The notes beneath the pieces were generated by a model. That model was not told where the DNA came from and made no database searches. It saw nothing but the letters and a program-made list of their open reading frames with translations. The position numbers were made by a program, and so were the translations under genes. Of a DNA stretch of 64,000 bases, positions 7,282 through 15,308 are shown piece by piece. This DNA is from Burkholderia glumae LMG 2196 = ATCC 33617 (GTDB lineage Bacteria; Pseudomonadota; Gammaproteobacteria; Burkholderiales; Burkholderiaceae), in assembly GCF_000960995.1 (NCBI RefSeq), contig NZ_CP009435.1:186001-250000 (forward strand), read 5' to 3'. Position 1 is the stretch's first letter; the number at the start of each line of letters is the position of its first letter.

Positions 7282-9783
7282 TCATAGCGGGCTGTCGTCG
7301 TCGCCCGCGCACACTGCCTCCAGCACCGGCTCCGCCTCCTGCTCTTCATCCGGCACGTAGTACCAGCCGCGCGATCCGGTCGACTCGCGCTTGCGCACCC
7401 ATCCAAGGGATTTCAGCGCCTTGCCGATACGCCGCTGCTCGGGCAGCGTCCATTTCGACGAGTCCAGCCTGAGCACGTCGCGCAGGATCTCCTCCATCGT
7501 GGTGCGGCTGGAATGCGCGATCTGCTTGCCGATCACGTCCTCGTACACGTCGCCCTCGTAGCGCTCGGCCTGCTCGACCTCAAAGAGGGGCCGCTCGGCC
7601 TCAGTGACGTGCCACACCACGCCCTGCCGATACAGGTGGACCGCCTCGGCCCAAAGCTGATCACGTGCGCGTGCGATGCCGTCAATATCGACCAGACCGC
7701 CGCAACGCAGCGGCCAGTACCGCCGGTTACCCGACTCGTCCTTCAGGTAGGCATCGAAGTTGACCGAGCCCGCGAACACGCACTGACGATGGACGTCGGT
7801 GGCCCGCTTGCCGTAGAAGTTACGGAACCGGTCCGTCTCCGTCGCGAAGAAGCTCTTGGCGGCCGACGAGTCAGTCTTGTTGAGCGAATCCAGCTCGGCC
7901 AGCTCGATGATCCATTTGCCGGCCATGACGGCGTACGTATCCTTGTTGCCGATCTGGATCGGGGTATCGGTGAACCACTGCTTGCCGGCCAGCACCTTCA
8001 GCGCCGTCGACTTCCGCCAGCCCTGCCGCCCTTCGAGAATCAAGACGTTGTCGACCTTGCAGCCCGGCTGCATGACACGCGCGACGGCGGCGATCATCCA
8101 CTTCATGAACGCCAACTGGACATATTCGCTGTCGGCCACGTGCAGGTACGTCGCGGGCATCGACTTCACGCGCTCGACGCCATCCCATTCCAGGGTGTTC
8201 AGGTACTCGCGTATGTCGTGAAAATGCGTGGCATCGGCAACGAGCAAGACAGCGTTCATGACGATGTCTGGCCGAACGTTCAGGCCATACTTCTGCGACA
8301 ACCAGAGCGTGCTGCGATGGTCATCCATGTCGGTCCATTCACCCAGCGCTCCCTGCCCGAACGGCGGCACGCGACGCTTGACCACCCGACCGGCAAAATC
8401 ATCCTGGGCGATGACACCGCGCCACTCCGCATGGTTCGACAGGATCAGATGGACGTTGCCAAGCGTCGGCAGCAGCGTGCCCTTGTCCGATCTCGCAAGG
8501 CTCTCCTCCCAGGTGAAGGCACCGTTCTCCGCTTCGCGTCCGTCCCACTCCCGCTCCTCTGCGGCAGCGGACGTCGCGGCCGGCTGCATCGCGCGCTCGG
8601 CAGGCACGACCTCGGCGGGCTGCTGCTCGTCATCGGCTGGCGCGAGGACGGCCCGAATCGCCGCATGCAATTGCCGCTCGACGGCTTCCAGCCCTTCCTC
8701 GACGTGCAGATCGTTGAAGTCGGTCAGCTTCCGATCGCCTCGATCGGCGAACGTCGGATACGTGACCGACGCGCCGTCGACCGCGGCTGCCGCCTCGTGA
8801 GCGCGTTTAAGGCCCGTGTTTTCGAAGCGCTTACGACGCAGCGGCATCACGTCGTTGCCGTACGTCGCCTCGACGAATTGCACGCCGTTGTCGTCGACAC
8901 GCTTGTGCGCGGCCAGCATGTACCACGTGTTCTTCGCCTCGACCTTGATCGGCGATGCGCCGTATGTCAGCTCGCCGCGAAACCCAAACTCCTCGACGAG
9001 CCATTCGCGAAGGCGCTGCTCGATCTTCCAGTCGTCGTCGGCGCACACCAGAATATGAACCGCCGGGAAGGCTGCACGCAGCCCCTGCACCGCCGACTGG
9101 ATGCCGGCCGCGTCGAAGCAGACGGACACCGCGAAGGCTTCACGCGTCGCCATACGGATCGAACGTCCGGTGGCGTACCCCTCGGCGACCAGCACCATCT
9201 TGTCCTCGGCGCCGATGCTGCCGAGCAGCCGGCTGGCGCCCCTCTTCTCCATGCCTTTGTTGTAGCGCTTCTCGCCGTTCGGCGTGATCTTCTGCAGACC
9301 GACGAGCCGCCCCTCGGCTTCATAGCGGTACATCGGGACGAACATCGTGCCGTCCGCGTCGAACCGCACGCCCTCGGGCGTGATCTGTTTGCGCTGCAGA
9401 TAGGCGGATGCACCAACGTCGCTTGCTCGATCCCACTGGCTGCGTGCGCGGTTGGCCGCTAGTTGCGCCTGACGTGCCGCCCGCTCGCTCTCCTCGCGCT
9501 CGGCCGCTTCCTGGCGGCGCCGCGTTTCGGCAAGCACCTCGTCGCTCAGGGGCGCACCGGCCCACTGGAACCGCTCGGTGCCGGGATCGTCGCCGGAGAA
9601 ATAGCCGTAGGTGCCCGAGTAGCCGATGACGGCGCCCTTGCTCACGACTTCGCGCAGTTGATACCAATACTTCTTGCGGGGACCGTATCGATGGTGCTTG
9701 CCGTCCGCAACGGGGTGTCCGACAGGCAGCTCAGGATGACCCGCTGCCGCCAACTGCGCGCGAATCTGGTCTAGCGACGACAT
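7282..9783 (-). CDS. Primase-helicase (TOPRIM + VapE/D5-like ATPase)
   Basis: 833 residues; predicted to prime and unwind phage DNA. The N-terminal 110 residues are a charged substrate/zinc-less module. A TOPRIM domain follows, with VLVAEGYATG (about 200) and HILVCADDDW (about 245) supplying the acidic metal ligands. After a linker rich in Ala/Glu (about 385-420) comes a VapE-type helicase with Walker A GRQGWRKST (about 580) and Walker B IIELAELDS (about 628). A C-terminal winged-helix-like segment ends the protein. The family is common in phages and islands as a self-contained replication protein. No separate origin was identified, though the 158-nt gap upstream holds one copy of the dispersed palindrome. 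Confidence 0.9.
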   Translation of the reverse strand: MSSLDQIRAQLAAAGHPELPVGHPVADGKHHRYGPRKKYWYQLREVVSKGAVIGYSGTYGYFSGDDPGTERFQWAGAPLSDEVLAETRRRQEAAEREESERAARQAQLAANRARSQWDRASDVGASAYLQRKQITPEGVRFDADGTMFVPMYRYEAEGRLVGLQKITPNGEKRYNKGMEKRGASRLLGSIGAEDKMVLVAEGYATGRSIRMATREAFAVSVCFDAAGIQSAVQGLRAAFPAVHILVCADDDWKIEQRLREWLVEEFGFRGELTYGASPIKVEAKNTWYMLAAHKRVDDNGVQFVEATYGNDVMPLRRKRFENTGLKRAHEAAAAVDGASVTYPTFADRGDRKLTDFNDLHVEEGLEAVERQLHAAIRAVLAPADDEQQPAEVVPAERAMQPAATSAAAEEREWDGREAENGAFTWEESLARSDKGTLLPTLGNVHLILSNHAEWRGVIAQDDFAGRVVKRRVPPFGQGALGEWTDMDDHRSTLWLSQKYGLNVRPDIVMNAVLLVADATHFHDIREYLNTLEWDGVERVKSMPATYLHVADSEYVQLAFMKWMIAAVARVMQPGCKVDNVLILEGRQGWRKSTALKVLAGKQWFTDTPIQIGNKDTYAVMAGKWIIELAELDSLNKTDSSAAKSFFATETDRFRNFYGKRATDVHRQCVFAGSVNFDAYLKDESGNRRYWPLRCGGLVDIDGIARARDQLWAEAVHLYRQGVVWHVTEAERPLFEVEQAERYEGDVYEDVIGKQIAHSSRTTMEEILRDVLRLDSSKWTLPEQRRIGKALKSLGWVRKRESTGSRGWYYVPDEEQEAEPVLEAVCAGDDDSPL

Positions 9784-9921
9784 TCCGCAATTCTCCTTTC
9801 CAGTTCAATTTGATGCAGGGTGGAACGCCAAGCCTTACGGCCAGCGGCATAGACATTCACGCCGATCGATTTACGCAGCGGCACCGAGTGCCGCCGACGC
9901 AATGCGCGGCTCACACGCTCT

Positions 9922-9932
9922 AAAGTCACTTT
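9922..9932. repeat. Dispersed palindrome AAAGTNACTTT, copy 3
   Basis: AAAGTCACTTT lies in the short gap between the primase-helicase gene and the next upstream gene. The central base differs from the other copies, as expected for an odd-length palindrome. Confidence 0.7.
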
Positions 9933-9941
9933 GGTCTCCGG

Positions 9942-10325
9942 TTATTTGCCGCGCAGGCGGCGCCACTCGGCGGCCATCTGGGTATCGAACGCGGACAGGT
10001 CATCCGCCGGTATGCACCCGGCGAACTGATCACGGAACGAATGGCGTTCCGCTTTGGTGGGAAGCGCGGCGCACACGCGAGCAGCGACGCGCACAAAAGC
10101 ATCGACGCGGCCGGCCTGGATTGCCTCGTCGGCAAACATCGCGAGGCGATCGGGGAACGTCGACATCAGCGACTTGAACAGCCGCCCCGCATCCTCGGGC
10201 GCCCTGTCGAGGCGACAGGCCAGCGCGGCTCGTCCACACGCGAGTTGCTGCCCTCGATCGCAGGACAGGCCGACATGCTCCCGCGCTATGCGGCAGCAGC
10301 CCATACCCGGTTCAATTCGATCCAT
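9942..10325 (-). CDS. Hypothetical phage protein
   Basis: 127 residues, mixed alpha-helical, with five Cys in the first half (GCCRIAREHVGLSCD and ACRLDRAPEDAG regions). No family is recognised. The second half (FPDRLAMFADEAIQAGRVDAFVRVAARVCAAL) looks like a soluble helical bundle. It overlaps the 3' end of the upstream regulator gene by 14 nt and leads into the primase gene, so it belongs to the same leftward early transcript. A start further in is possible. Confidence 0.6.
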   Translation of the reverse strand: MDRIEPGMGCCRIAREHVGLSCDRGQQLACGRAALACRLDRAPEDAGRLFKSLMSTFPDRLAMFADEAIQAGRVDAFVRVAARVCAALPTKAERHSFRDQFAGCIPADDLSAFDTQMAAEWRRLRGK

Positions 10326-10884
10326 GGCGGCGCCGACGTCGGGCTGCGAGGTTGCGGGCCGCGTGAATCAGGCGTTGAAAGAGACGCTGTCCCTTCCGTC
10401 CCGTCGCGATGATCTTCTCCGCATCGTTGTCGTCGATACGACGATCGACAAGGGCGCGCGTAACATCGTCCGCAACAAGCCCGACGTGCGCTTGCAGGCT
10501 CAGGGCAGTCGATACCAGCCGCATCGCACTGCCCTCGCCCGCGTCGTCCACGCCCTGCTCGTCGACTGACTCAGCGACCAAACCGAACCGTGCATTCAAT
10601 GCGTGCAAGGCGTCGAGCGCATGCGCGCTCGCCTCGGCTTTTTCCTGCATCCACTCGACCAGCAGCTCGAACATCTCCATCGAGAGCCGGCTGTCGCCGA
10701 CGCCACGCAGGCGAAGGCGCAGCGACTCGGGCGTGATGTTCTTTCCCCGTCGATTCGTGAGGTGGTTCGCGGCGTCGGCGACGCCACCCGGCGTATTGCG
10801 CACGGACGTGTAGAGCACGCCCAGCCATTCGGTACTGTCGTATCGGCAGGTCATATCGAAGTTTTGAGATTGCGGCGCTTTCAT
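10312..10884 (-). CDS. Phage regulatory CII-like protein (CP76 type)
   Basis: 190 residues. The segment VRNTPGGVADAANHLTNRRGKNITPESLRLRLRG resembles the N-terminal DNA-binding region of the phage 'regulatory CII' (CP76) family found in Burkholderia and P2/186-like phages. These proteins act after infection on establishment promoters. A central acidic helix (VEWMQEKAEASAHALDALHAL) and a very basic C-terminus (ARRRRRHGSN) follow. It is the second gene of the leftward early transcript, downstream of the Cro-like gene. The family assignment is by recognised motif. Confidence 0.72.
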   Translation of the reverse strand: MKAPQSQNFDMTCRYDSTEWLGVLYTSVRNTPGGVADAANHLTNRRGKNITPESLRLRLRGVGDSRLSMEMFELLVEWMQEKAEASAHALDALHALNARFGLVAESVDEQGVDDAGEGSAMRLVSTALSLQAHVGLVADDVTRALVDRRIDDNDAEKIIATGRKGQRLFQRLIHAARNLAARRRRRHGSN

Positions 10885-10915
10885 GCTGTTACGGCAGAAG
10901 GCGACGGCTTACGAT

Positions 10916-11164
10916 TCAGCACATCGCAGCAGGGTCAACTGCGGACGGGGAAACTCGCTCGGACATGGAAGATTCGGCGGCAACAAAGTAGTCGTGCAGC
11001 GCCTGAACGTTGGACACTCGCGGGTCGGATACACGCGAAAGCGCGATCTTCGTCAAGGTGTCGTACGGCACGCCTGTATCGGCAGAGATCTGGCGCCACT
11101 TCCCCTTGCTCGCTCGCAAGCTGTCGACAACGAACGTCAACCATTCACCGGCACTCCGACTCAT
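10916..11164 (-). CDS. Cro-like DNA-binding protein
   Basis: 82 residues with a helix-turn-helix (GKWRQISADTGVPYDTLTKIALSRV). The ATG at 11164 has GGGGAG at good spacing and is preferred to the in-frame ATG at 11176. It is the first gene of the leftward transcript and is divergent from the repressor gene, the classic Cro position. The likely job is to shut off the repressor promoter during lytic growth by binding the operators between them. Confidence 0.75.
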   Translation of the reverse strand: MSRSAGEWLTFVVDSLRASKGKWRQISADTGVPYDTLTKIALSRVSDPRVSNVQALHDYFVAAESSMSERVSPSAVDPAAMC

Positions 11165-11192
11165 AGCGCTCCCCAATTTCTATGTAAGCCCG

Positions 11193-11221
11193 ATGTTAAG
11201 TCTTTTATGGCTATTTTTCAA
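11193..11221 (-). promoter_or_regulatory. Leftward early promoter with embedded operator
   Basis: On the minus strand a -35 TTGAAA (11221-11216) and a -10 TAACAT (11198-11193) are separated by exactly 17 bp. The spacer contains operator 1. Transcription would start about 20 nt before the Cro-like gene. A repressor on this operator would occlude RNA polymerase. Confidence 0.72.
11199..11212. promoter_or_regulatory. Operator 1 (AGTCTTTTATGGCT)
   Basis: A 14-bp imperfect palindrome inside the spacer of the leftward early promoter. The same 14 bp recur twice at 12276-12313, and a close relative is at 11242. Confidence 0.65.
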
Positions 11222-11241
11222 GGCCAGCTCGTCGCGAGAAT

Positions 11242-11255
11242 AGTCACTTATGACT
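11242..11255. promoter_or_regulatory. Operator 2 (AGTCACTTATGACT)
   Basis: A palindrome with 5-bp arms (AGTCA / TGACT) lying 25 nt upstream of the repressor start codon. It matches operator 1 at 11 of 14 positions and shares the TTATG core. It is well placed for autoregulation of the repressor. Confidence 0.62.
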
Positions 11256-11279
11256 AGCCATATTCGGCAACATCAAACA

Positions 11280-11783
11280 ATGAACAAGAGATCCGCACGC
11301 GAGATCCTCGCCGACAAGCTGTCAGCGTTGATGGACGCACACCCGATACTGAACACACAGGGCAAGCTCGCCGCTCGGGCTGGACTGGCACAGCGCACGG
11401 TCGGGCGCATGAAGAAGAATGAGGCTGACCCTCAGCTCGGGCACGTCGAAGCCGTCGCGACCGCACTCGGCGTGCCATTGATCGACTTGATCTCCGACGA
11501 GCAATCTCAAGGGTCGACGTTGCACTACGATATAGACGCCGTCCACCGCTTGTCGGAAGAGGACAAGAAGAAAATCGAGTCGTACATCGAGTTCGTCATA
11601 AGTGCCAGCGGCATGGCACGTAGCCAGACCGAAGAACCACTGAATTTTTCGGAACGCATTCCTGCGACGCCCGCTCAGGCTGAGGCGGTCCGTCGGGCAG
11701 CTCAACAACCATTATCAAACAAAACGTTGAGCATTCATGAGAACCAAAGCCACGCAAACGAGGGAAAGCGCCGGCATCGCTGA
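11280..11783 (+). CDS. Lysogeny repressor, XRE-type
   Basis: 167 residues. The first 75 form an XRE helix-turn-helix domain (QGKLAARAGLAQRTVGRMKKNEADPQLGHVEAVATALG). The rest is a charged helical region (RLSEEDKKKIESYIEFVI) with no visible S24 LexA-like peptidase motif, so RecA-stimulated self-cleavage is not evident. The start MNKRSAREIL at 11280 is preferred over an ATG at 11250, which lies inside operator 2. It is divergent from the Cro-like gene and overlaps the next gene by 47 nt. The role as prophage repressor follows from position and fold. Confidence 0.8.
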   Translation: MNKRSAREILADKLSALMDAHPILNTQGKLAARAGLAQRTVGRMKKNEADPQLGHVEAVATALGVPLIDLISDEQSQGSTLHYDIDAVHRLSEEDKKKIESYIEFVISASGMARSQTEEPLNFSERIPATPAQAEAVRRAAQQPLSNKTLSIHENQSHANEGKRRHR

Positions 11784-12252
11784 TTTGTCTGACTATCGAG
11801 CACGCAAGCACAAACTACCACCGACCACCTCAAAAAATTCCACCCGCGAGCGGGCAGCCTTCGCCCGGAACGCCTTATTAGGTGAACTCAATTCGCGAGA
11901 CGTTCCAATTGTCGCTTACGCTGCCGTGCTCCTGTCCGAGGATGGCGAAGTTACGATATCCGGGGCCGGTATCGAGCCTCAGTTCGCACCCGCCATCCAA
12001 TCCGGCCTGCGCCGCATCACGCGGCACATCGAGACAAGCACTAGCAAACGGCCCTCACACAGCGGCCAAGCCGGGTTTGCAAAGTTACTTCCCCTCCTTT
12101 CGACTGCCATCCTCGCAGCCACATATATCAACGTCATCCCTTGGATTGACGTCGCCCTGTCCGTTCTCGGCCAACTGGTAGCCGGCTTGGCCGCCCGCAC
12201 AAAGAGCGACGCCAACGGGATCAAGTCAAATAAGCCCCGCCCCCGCATTTGA
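11737..12252 (+). CDS. Hypothetical protein with C-terminal membrane segment
   Basis: 171 residues. The N-terminal half is soluble (GELNSRDVPIVAYAAVLLSEDGEVTISGAG). A hydrophobic stretch from about 117 to 152 (LLPLLSTAILAATYINVI, then IDVALSVLGQLVAGLAA) could form one or two transmembrane helices before a basic tail. It is co-transcribed with the repressor, overlapping its end by 47 nt, so it is expressed in the lysogen. Lysogen-expressed membrane proteins of this kind often exclude other phages; that is inference only. Confidence 0.6.
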   Translation: MRTKATQTRESAGIADLSDYRARKHKLPPTTSKNSTRERAAFARNALLGELNSRDVPIVAYAAVLLSEDGEVTISGAGIEPQFAPAIQSGLRRITRHIETSTSKRPSHSGQAGFAKLLPLLSTAILAATYINVIPWIDVALSVLGQLVAGLAARTKSDANGIKSNKPRPRI

Positions 12253-12275
12253 CAGGCTCCTATACTCCTCAAGAC

Positions 12276-12313
12276 AGTCTTTTATGGCTTGACTAAGTAA
12301 GCCATAAAAGACT
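12276..12313. promoter_or_regulatory. Inverted pair of operators (15-bp arms, 8-bp spacer)
   Basis: AGTCTTTTATGGCTT at 12276-12290 and its perfect reverse complement at 12299-12313 are separated by GACTAAGT. Each arm contains the exact 14 bp of operator 1. A TTGACT at 12289-12294 with TAATCT at 12313-12318 gives a possible rightward promoter (18-bp spacer) overlapping the second site. It precedes the 12357-15769 gene block, suggesting the repressor also silences that block. Confidence 0.68.
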
Positions 12314-12356
12314 AATCTCCGGGTTGCGCAATGCCGCGTAACCCGGAGAAACTGCC

Positions 12357-12575
12357 TTGAACACGACCGATCTGTACACCGAAGAACGCCAAAAGCGAAT
12401 CCGTGACGAACAAGCACCGCGCGTGGTTACGGCCGATGCAGCTCGTCAAAGTAACTTTGAGAAATCCACGATCGTTCGCGTCGCAGTTGTTGCGATCCTT
12501 CTGATCGTCGCCGCAGACCTCGCACAAGAAGCGCCGGCCGAAGCACAGCCGGCCGCACGCCCCCTCACTGCCTAA
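12357..12575 (+). CDS. Small hypothetical membrane protein
   Basis: 72 residues: a charged N-terminus (YTEERQKRIRDEQ), a single hydrophobic segment at about 39-55 (IVRVAVVAILLIVAADLA) and an Ala/Pro-rich end. No family is recognised. It is the first gene after the operator pair. One exact dispersed palindrome lies inside it at codons for QSNF. Confidence 0.55.
   Translation: MNTTDLYTEERQKRIRDEQAPRVVTADAARQSNFEKSTIVRVAVVAILLIVAADLAQEAPAEAQPAARPLTA
12448..12458. repeat. Dispersed palindrome AAAGTNACTTT, copy 4
   Basis: Extended form CAAAGTAACTTTG (12447-12459), a 13-bp palindrome around a central base, inside the small membrane-protein gene. Confidence 0.72.
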
Positions 12576-12624
12576 CTGCCCCGCTTATGCCGGGGTACTC
12601 CCCGGCGCCATGGAGATCATGACC

Positions 12625-12987
12625 ATGCCGCGCATCCAGCTCAAAGCCACCGCCCCCGTCACTGCTGATCGCCGCCACACCCTCTCGCTCCGCACCGTTG
12701 TGCGCTATGACCGCAATGCCGCTCGCCCATCCACCCCGATCCTCATCGGCAAATATGTCGTCGCCCGTCGCCCCATCCCCGACAGCTTGCACACGCTGTA
12801 TTTGATCCTCGACGAAGGAGACATTGCCGGCACCCAGATCTCGATCCCAAGCGAAGACGACTGCGCGCAAGCAGTGAAGCGGCTGCGTGACAAGAAGCGA
12901 GCAGCGGCCAAGACGGCGTCGATGGCAATCCGCAAGGCGAAGAAGCGCGATAACGGTCAACGTCAGACGGCCAGGGAGACCGCGTAA
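12625..12987 (+). CDS. Hypothetical phage protein
   Basis: 120 residues from the ATG at 12625, which has GGAG nine nt upstream; in-frame ATGs at 12610 and 12619 are less well placed. Beta-rich in the first 90 residues (HTLSLRTVVRYDRNAAR, HTLYLILDEGDIAGTQI), then a strongly basic helix (AVKRLRDKKRAAAKTASMAIRKAKKR). The basic tail suggests nucleic-acid contact. Its stop codon overlaps the start of the ParB-like gene (TAATG), so the two are coupled. No family is recognised. Confidence 0.58.
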   Translation: MPRIQLKATAPVTADRRHTLSLRTVVRYDRNAARPSTPILIGKYVVARRPIPDSLHTLYLILDEGDIAGTQISIPSEDDCAQAVKRLRDKKRAAAKTASMAIRKAKKRDNGQRQTARETA

Positions 12988-14363
12988 TGGACGAACGGAC
13001 GCGCCACCTCGACCTCATTGCGCCAATTCTGACTGGAACCGCGAAAGCAGCCGCAGCAGCAGCCGGCGCAACGTCCGCAGATCTCTGGATGGTGCCTTAC
13101 GGTCAACTTCACTATGACCCGGCCGACAATATCCGCCCGGTTGACCCCGAGTGGGTTACTCACCTCACCGCACTAATCGTCGAAAACGGCTACGACAAGG
13201 GTTCGCCGCTGCATTGCTATGTGCGAAAGGTGGACGGCAAGGATCTGCTGTATGTCTACAAGGGGCAGCACCGCTACCTCGCGGCCGGGAAGGCAATCGA
13301 GGCAGGTAAGGACGTCGGAAAGATCCCCGTCGTCGTACGCGATGCCAAGACGGTCATCCGGGCCGAAATGGTGATCGACGGCTATCTCAGCAACGACAGC
13401 AAGCGCTCGTCGCCTCTCGAACTGGCGGGCGTCGTCGCCGAGTTGCGGGACATTCACGGCATGACGCTCGCGGCGATCTGCAAGCGCTTGAACATCACGG
13501 ACCAAACCGTCCGCGATGTCGGGCTGCTCGAACGAGCCCCGGTTGAACTGCACCAGATGGTTCGCAATGGCGCCGTTGCCGGCACACTGGCGATCGAGCA
13601 GATTCGCGAACACGGGGCCGAAAAAGCTCTTGAACGACTTCAGATAGGTGCGGCGAAGGCATCGGAGTCCGGCAAGGGCCGCGTGACGAAGAAACTCCTC
13701 GACGCATCGCCAAACGCTCGACAGCCAGCCGCAGCGCCGCCCGATCACCTGCCCGAGAAATCGCCGAAGCCAGAGCAACCATCCGCGCGATCGAGCGCAC
13801 CCACCAAGATCGGCGAGCAGCAGGCAAAGCAACTTTTGCTCGCGCTGCAAGCAGTGCTGCATGATCCGATGTTCGGCCAGTTGTCCCCTGGGACGATCCA
13901 CGGCGTCCATGCTGCATTGACCGGCCTTGAGGACATGCTCGATCTCCCCTCGCGCGCAGGCCAACACCCGATCCACGTGCCGAATAAGCACGGCGTGTTC
14001 GAACAGTGCGAGAGGATCACGTCGCCACGCGTCAAAAACAAAGGGCCGGCACCCGCCGAAATTCGTCTTGCTCATGTCGACGAGCAGACCTGGATTCATT
14101 CGTTCTCGCTAGAGCTGGGTACGAGCGGCATGACCGGCCTTCCATCCTTGGGAAGCTTTACCACCACGTCGCCTACGCGCGGACAAGCAATCCGGGCTGC
14201 AGTGGCCGACATCACGCACGCATTGGAGTCGTCGGCGTCGATGTCGAAGGCAAAGGGCGCAGACGTCGTACGGCGATGGCTTGACAAGCTGTACACGATG
14301 CCCGATCCCGACTGGACGCCCGAGCTTGCAGCCAAGCGCATAGCCGAAAAGGAGGTTCAATGA
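12987..14363 (+). CDS. ParB/KorB-like DNA-binding protein
   Basis: 458 residues. A ParB/Srx-type N-terminal domain spans about 34-145: it contains KGQHRYLAA (92-100, the GxxRxxA nucleotide-binding motif) and NDSKRSSPLELA (136-147, resembling the ENxxR motif of ParB CTPases). A helix-turn-helix follows (LAAICKRLNITDQTVRDVGLL, 161-181). After a Pro/Lys linker (about 245-270) there is a C-terminal region of about 180 residues not recognised. ParB proteins load at and spread from short palindromes; KorB of IncP plasmids uses dispersed operators as a global repressor. No ParA is in the window, so a regulatory role is at least as likely as partition. Translationally coupled to the gene before it. 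Confidence 0.8.
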   Translation: MDERTRHLDLIAPILTGTAKAAAAAAGATSADLWMVPYGQLHYDPADNIRPVDPEWVTHLTALIVENGYDKGSPLHCYVRKVDGKDLLYVYKGQHRYLAAGKAIEAGKDVGKIPVVVRDAKTVIRAEMVIDGYLSNDSKRSSPLELAGVVAELRDIHGMTLAAICKRLNITDQTVRDVGLLERAPVELHQMVRNGAVAGTLAIEQIREHGAEKALERLQIGAAKASESGKGRVTKKLLDASPNARQPAAAPPDHLPEKSPKPEQPSARSSAPTKIGEQQAKQLLLALQAVLHDPMFGQLSPGTIHGVHAALTGLEDMLDLPSRAGQHPIHVPNKHGVFEQCERITSPRVKNKGPAPAEIRLAHVDEQTWIHSFSLELGTSGMTGLPSLGSFTTTSPTRGQAIRAAVADITHALESSASMSKAKGADVVRRWLDKLYTMPDPDWTPELAAKRIAEKEVQ

Positions 14364-14824
14364 TGCCTCGCCCGGCCCCCTCTACCCCACGTCCGCTGCC
14401 GCGCAAGCGGGAACGCGCGACGAAGCACCCGGCTATCGCGCTCGTAACCGTCAACGGGACGTCGATGCAGGCGGACAGCAGCGGGCTTCCGCCCGCAAAA
14501 GCAATCCAGAAAGGGAAGGCGCCGCTCGCGCGGCGCAAACCTATCCAGACGAACGAAGCCTTGGCGGATACCCGCCAAGGCCGGCTCGCGCGGCTCGATG
14601 CGCTTCGCATCGAGATCCGCACGCTGATCGCCGAGGTCTCGTACGCGGCCGACGTCGAGCTGCTGGATCTGATGGCCGACGAGGTCGGTTCGTTCGCACG
14701 CCACAAGGCCGCGCAGGAAGCCCGCACCTGGGCAGCAACCGCCGGCATCACGCTCGAAACCGGCCTCATGCAGCTAGCCCGCTCTCTTCCCAATTCCACC
14801 GCCCAGAGAACCCGACATGATTGA
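14360..14824 (+). CDS. Hypothetical basic phage protein
   Basis: 154 residues, start preceded by AAGGAGG at 5 nt. The first 60 residues are disordered and basic (RPLPRKRERATKHP), the rest a helical region (ARLDALRIEIRTLIAEVSYAADVELLDLMADEVGSFARHKAA shared over two helices). It overlaps the ParB-like stop by 4 nt and the next gene by 8 nt, so it is part of the same operon. No family is recognised; a DNA-binding or adaptor role is guesswork. Confidence 0.6.
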   Translation: MMPRPAPSTPRPLPRKRERATKHPAIALVTVNGTSMQADSSGLPPAKAIQKGKAPLARRKPIQTNEALADTRQGRLARLDALRIEIRTLIAEVSYAADVELLDLMADEVGSFARHKAAQEARTWAATAGITLETGLMQLARSLPNSTAQRTRHD

Positions 14825-15308
14825 TCAAGCCCTCCACGCAGCACACATCACCAAGGCACGTGAAATCGTAGTCGCGTCCGTGAGGCGCCTACGTGCCGCC
14901 CACATCGACTGCACCGATCTAATGGGCCAGGCCGAACAATACCTCCATGCGACGCGGGCAATCGATCGATTCCACGCCGTCTATGATTGCGATCTTGCCT
15001 TCGAGCCGAGCGGCTGGCGGAAGATCGCAGACCTCGCGAACCTCGGCAGCGCACTCCTCGAATTTCTCTCTCCGGTAATCGCGCCACACACTCGTGTCGA
15101 GGTGCTGTTCGACGCCATTTGCGACCTATGCGAACAACGAGACGAGGCGACCAATCAGCCAGATCCTAGCGGTGTCGCGGGCCAAGAACACGGCCGCGCC
15201 ATTCGAACGATCACATATGAGAAACAGACATGGGCGATCGGCAAAAAGCGCCGTTCGACGACACGTGTCGTGATTGCCGAAGATATCGCGAACGGGGGTA
15301 GCCAGTGA
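14817..15308 (+). CDS. Hypothetical phage protein
   Basis: 163 residues, largely alpha-helical (AREIVVASVRRLRAAHID, ATRAIDRFHAVYD) with a basic end (YEKQTWAIGKKRRSTTR). No recognised domain. Tightly packed in the rightward early operon, overlapping both neighbours by a few nt. Confidence 0.58.
   Translation: MIDQALHAAHITKAREIVVASVRRLRAAHIDCTDLMGQAEQYLHATRAIDRFHAVYDCDLAFEPSGWRKIADLANLGSALLEFLSPVIAPHTRVEVLFDAICDLCEQRDEATNQPDPSGVAGQEHGRAIRTITYEKQTWAIGKKRRSTTRVVIAEDIANGGSQ

Noticed and set aside
7513..9462. Long plus-strand open frame opposite the primase-helicase
   Set aside because: Composition is a mirror of the minus-strand gene (Arg/His/Leu-rich), with no ribosome binding site or family pattern. 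GC-rich third positions keep the opposite frame open.
12249..12266. TTGACA followed by TATACT as a promoter
   Set aside because: The two boxes are only 6 nt apart, far from the 16-18 needed.
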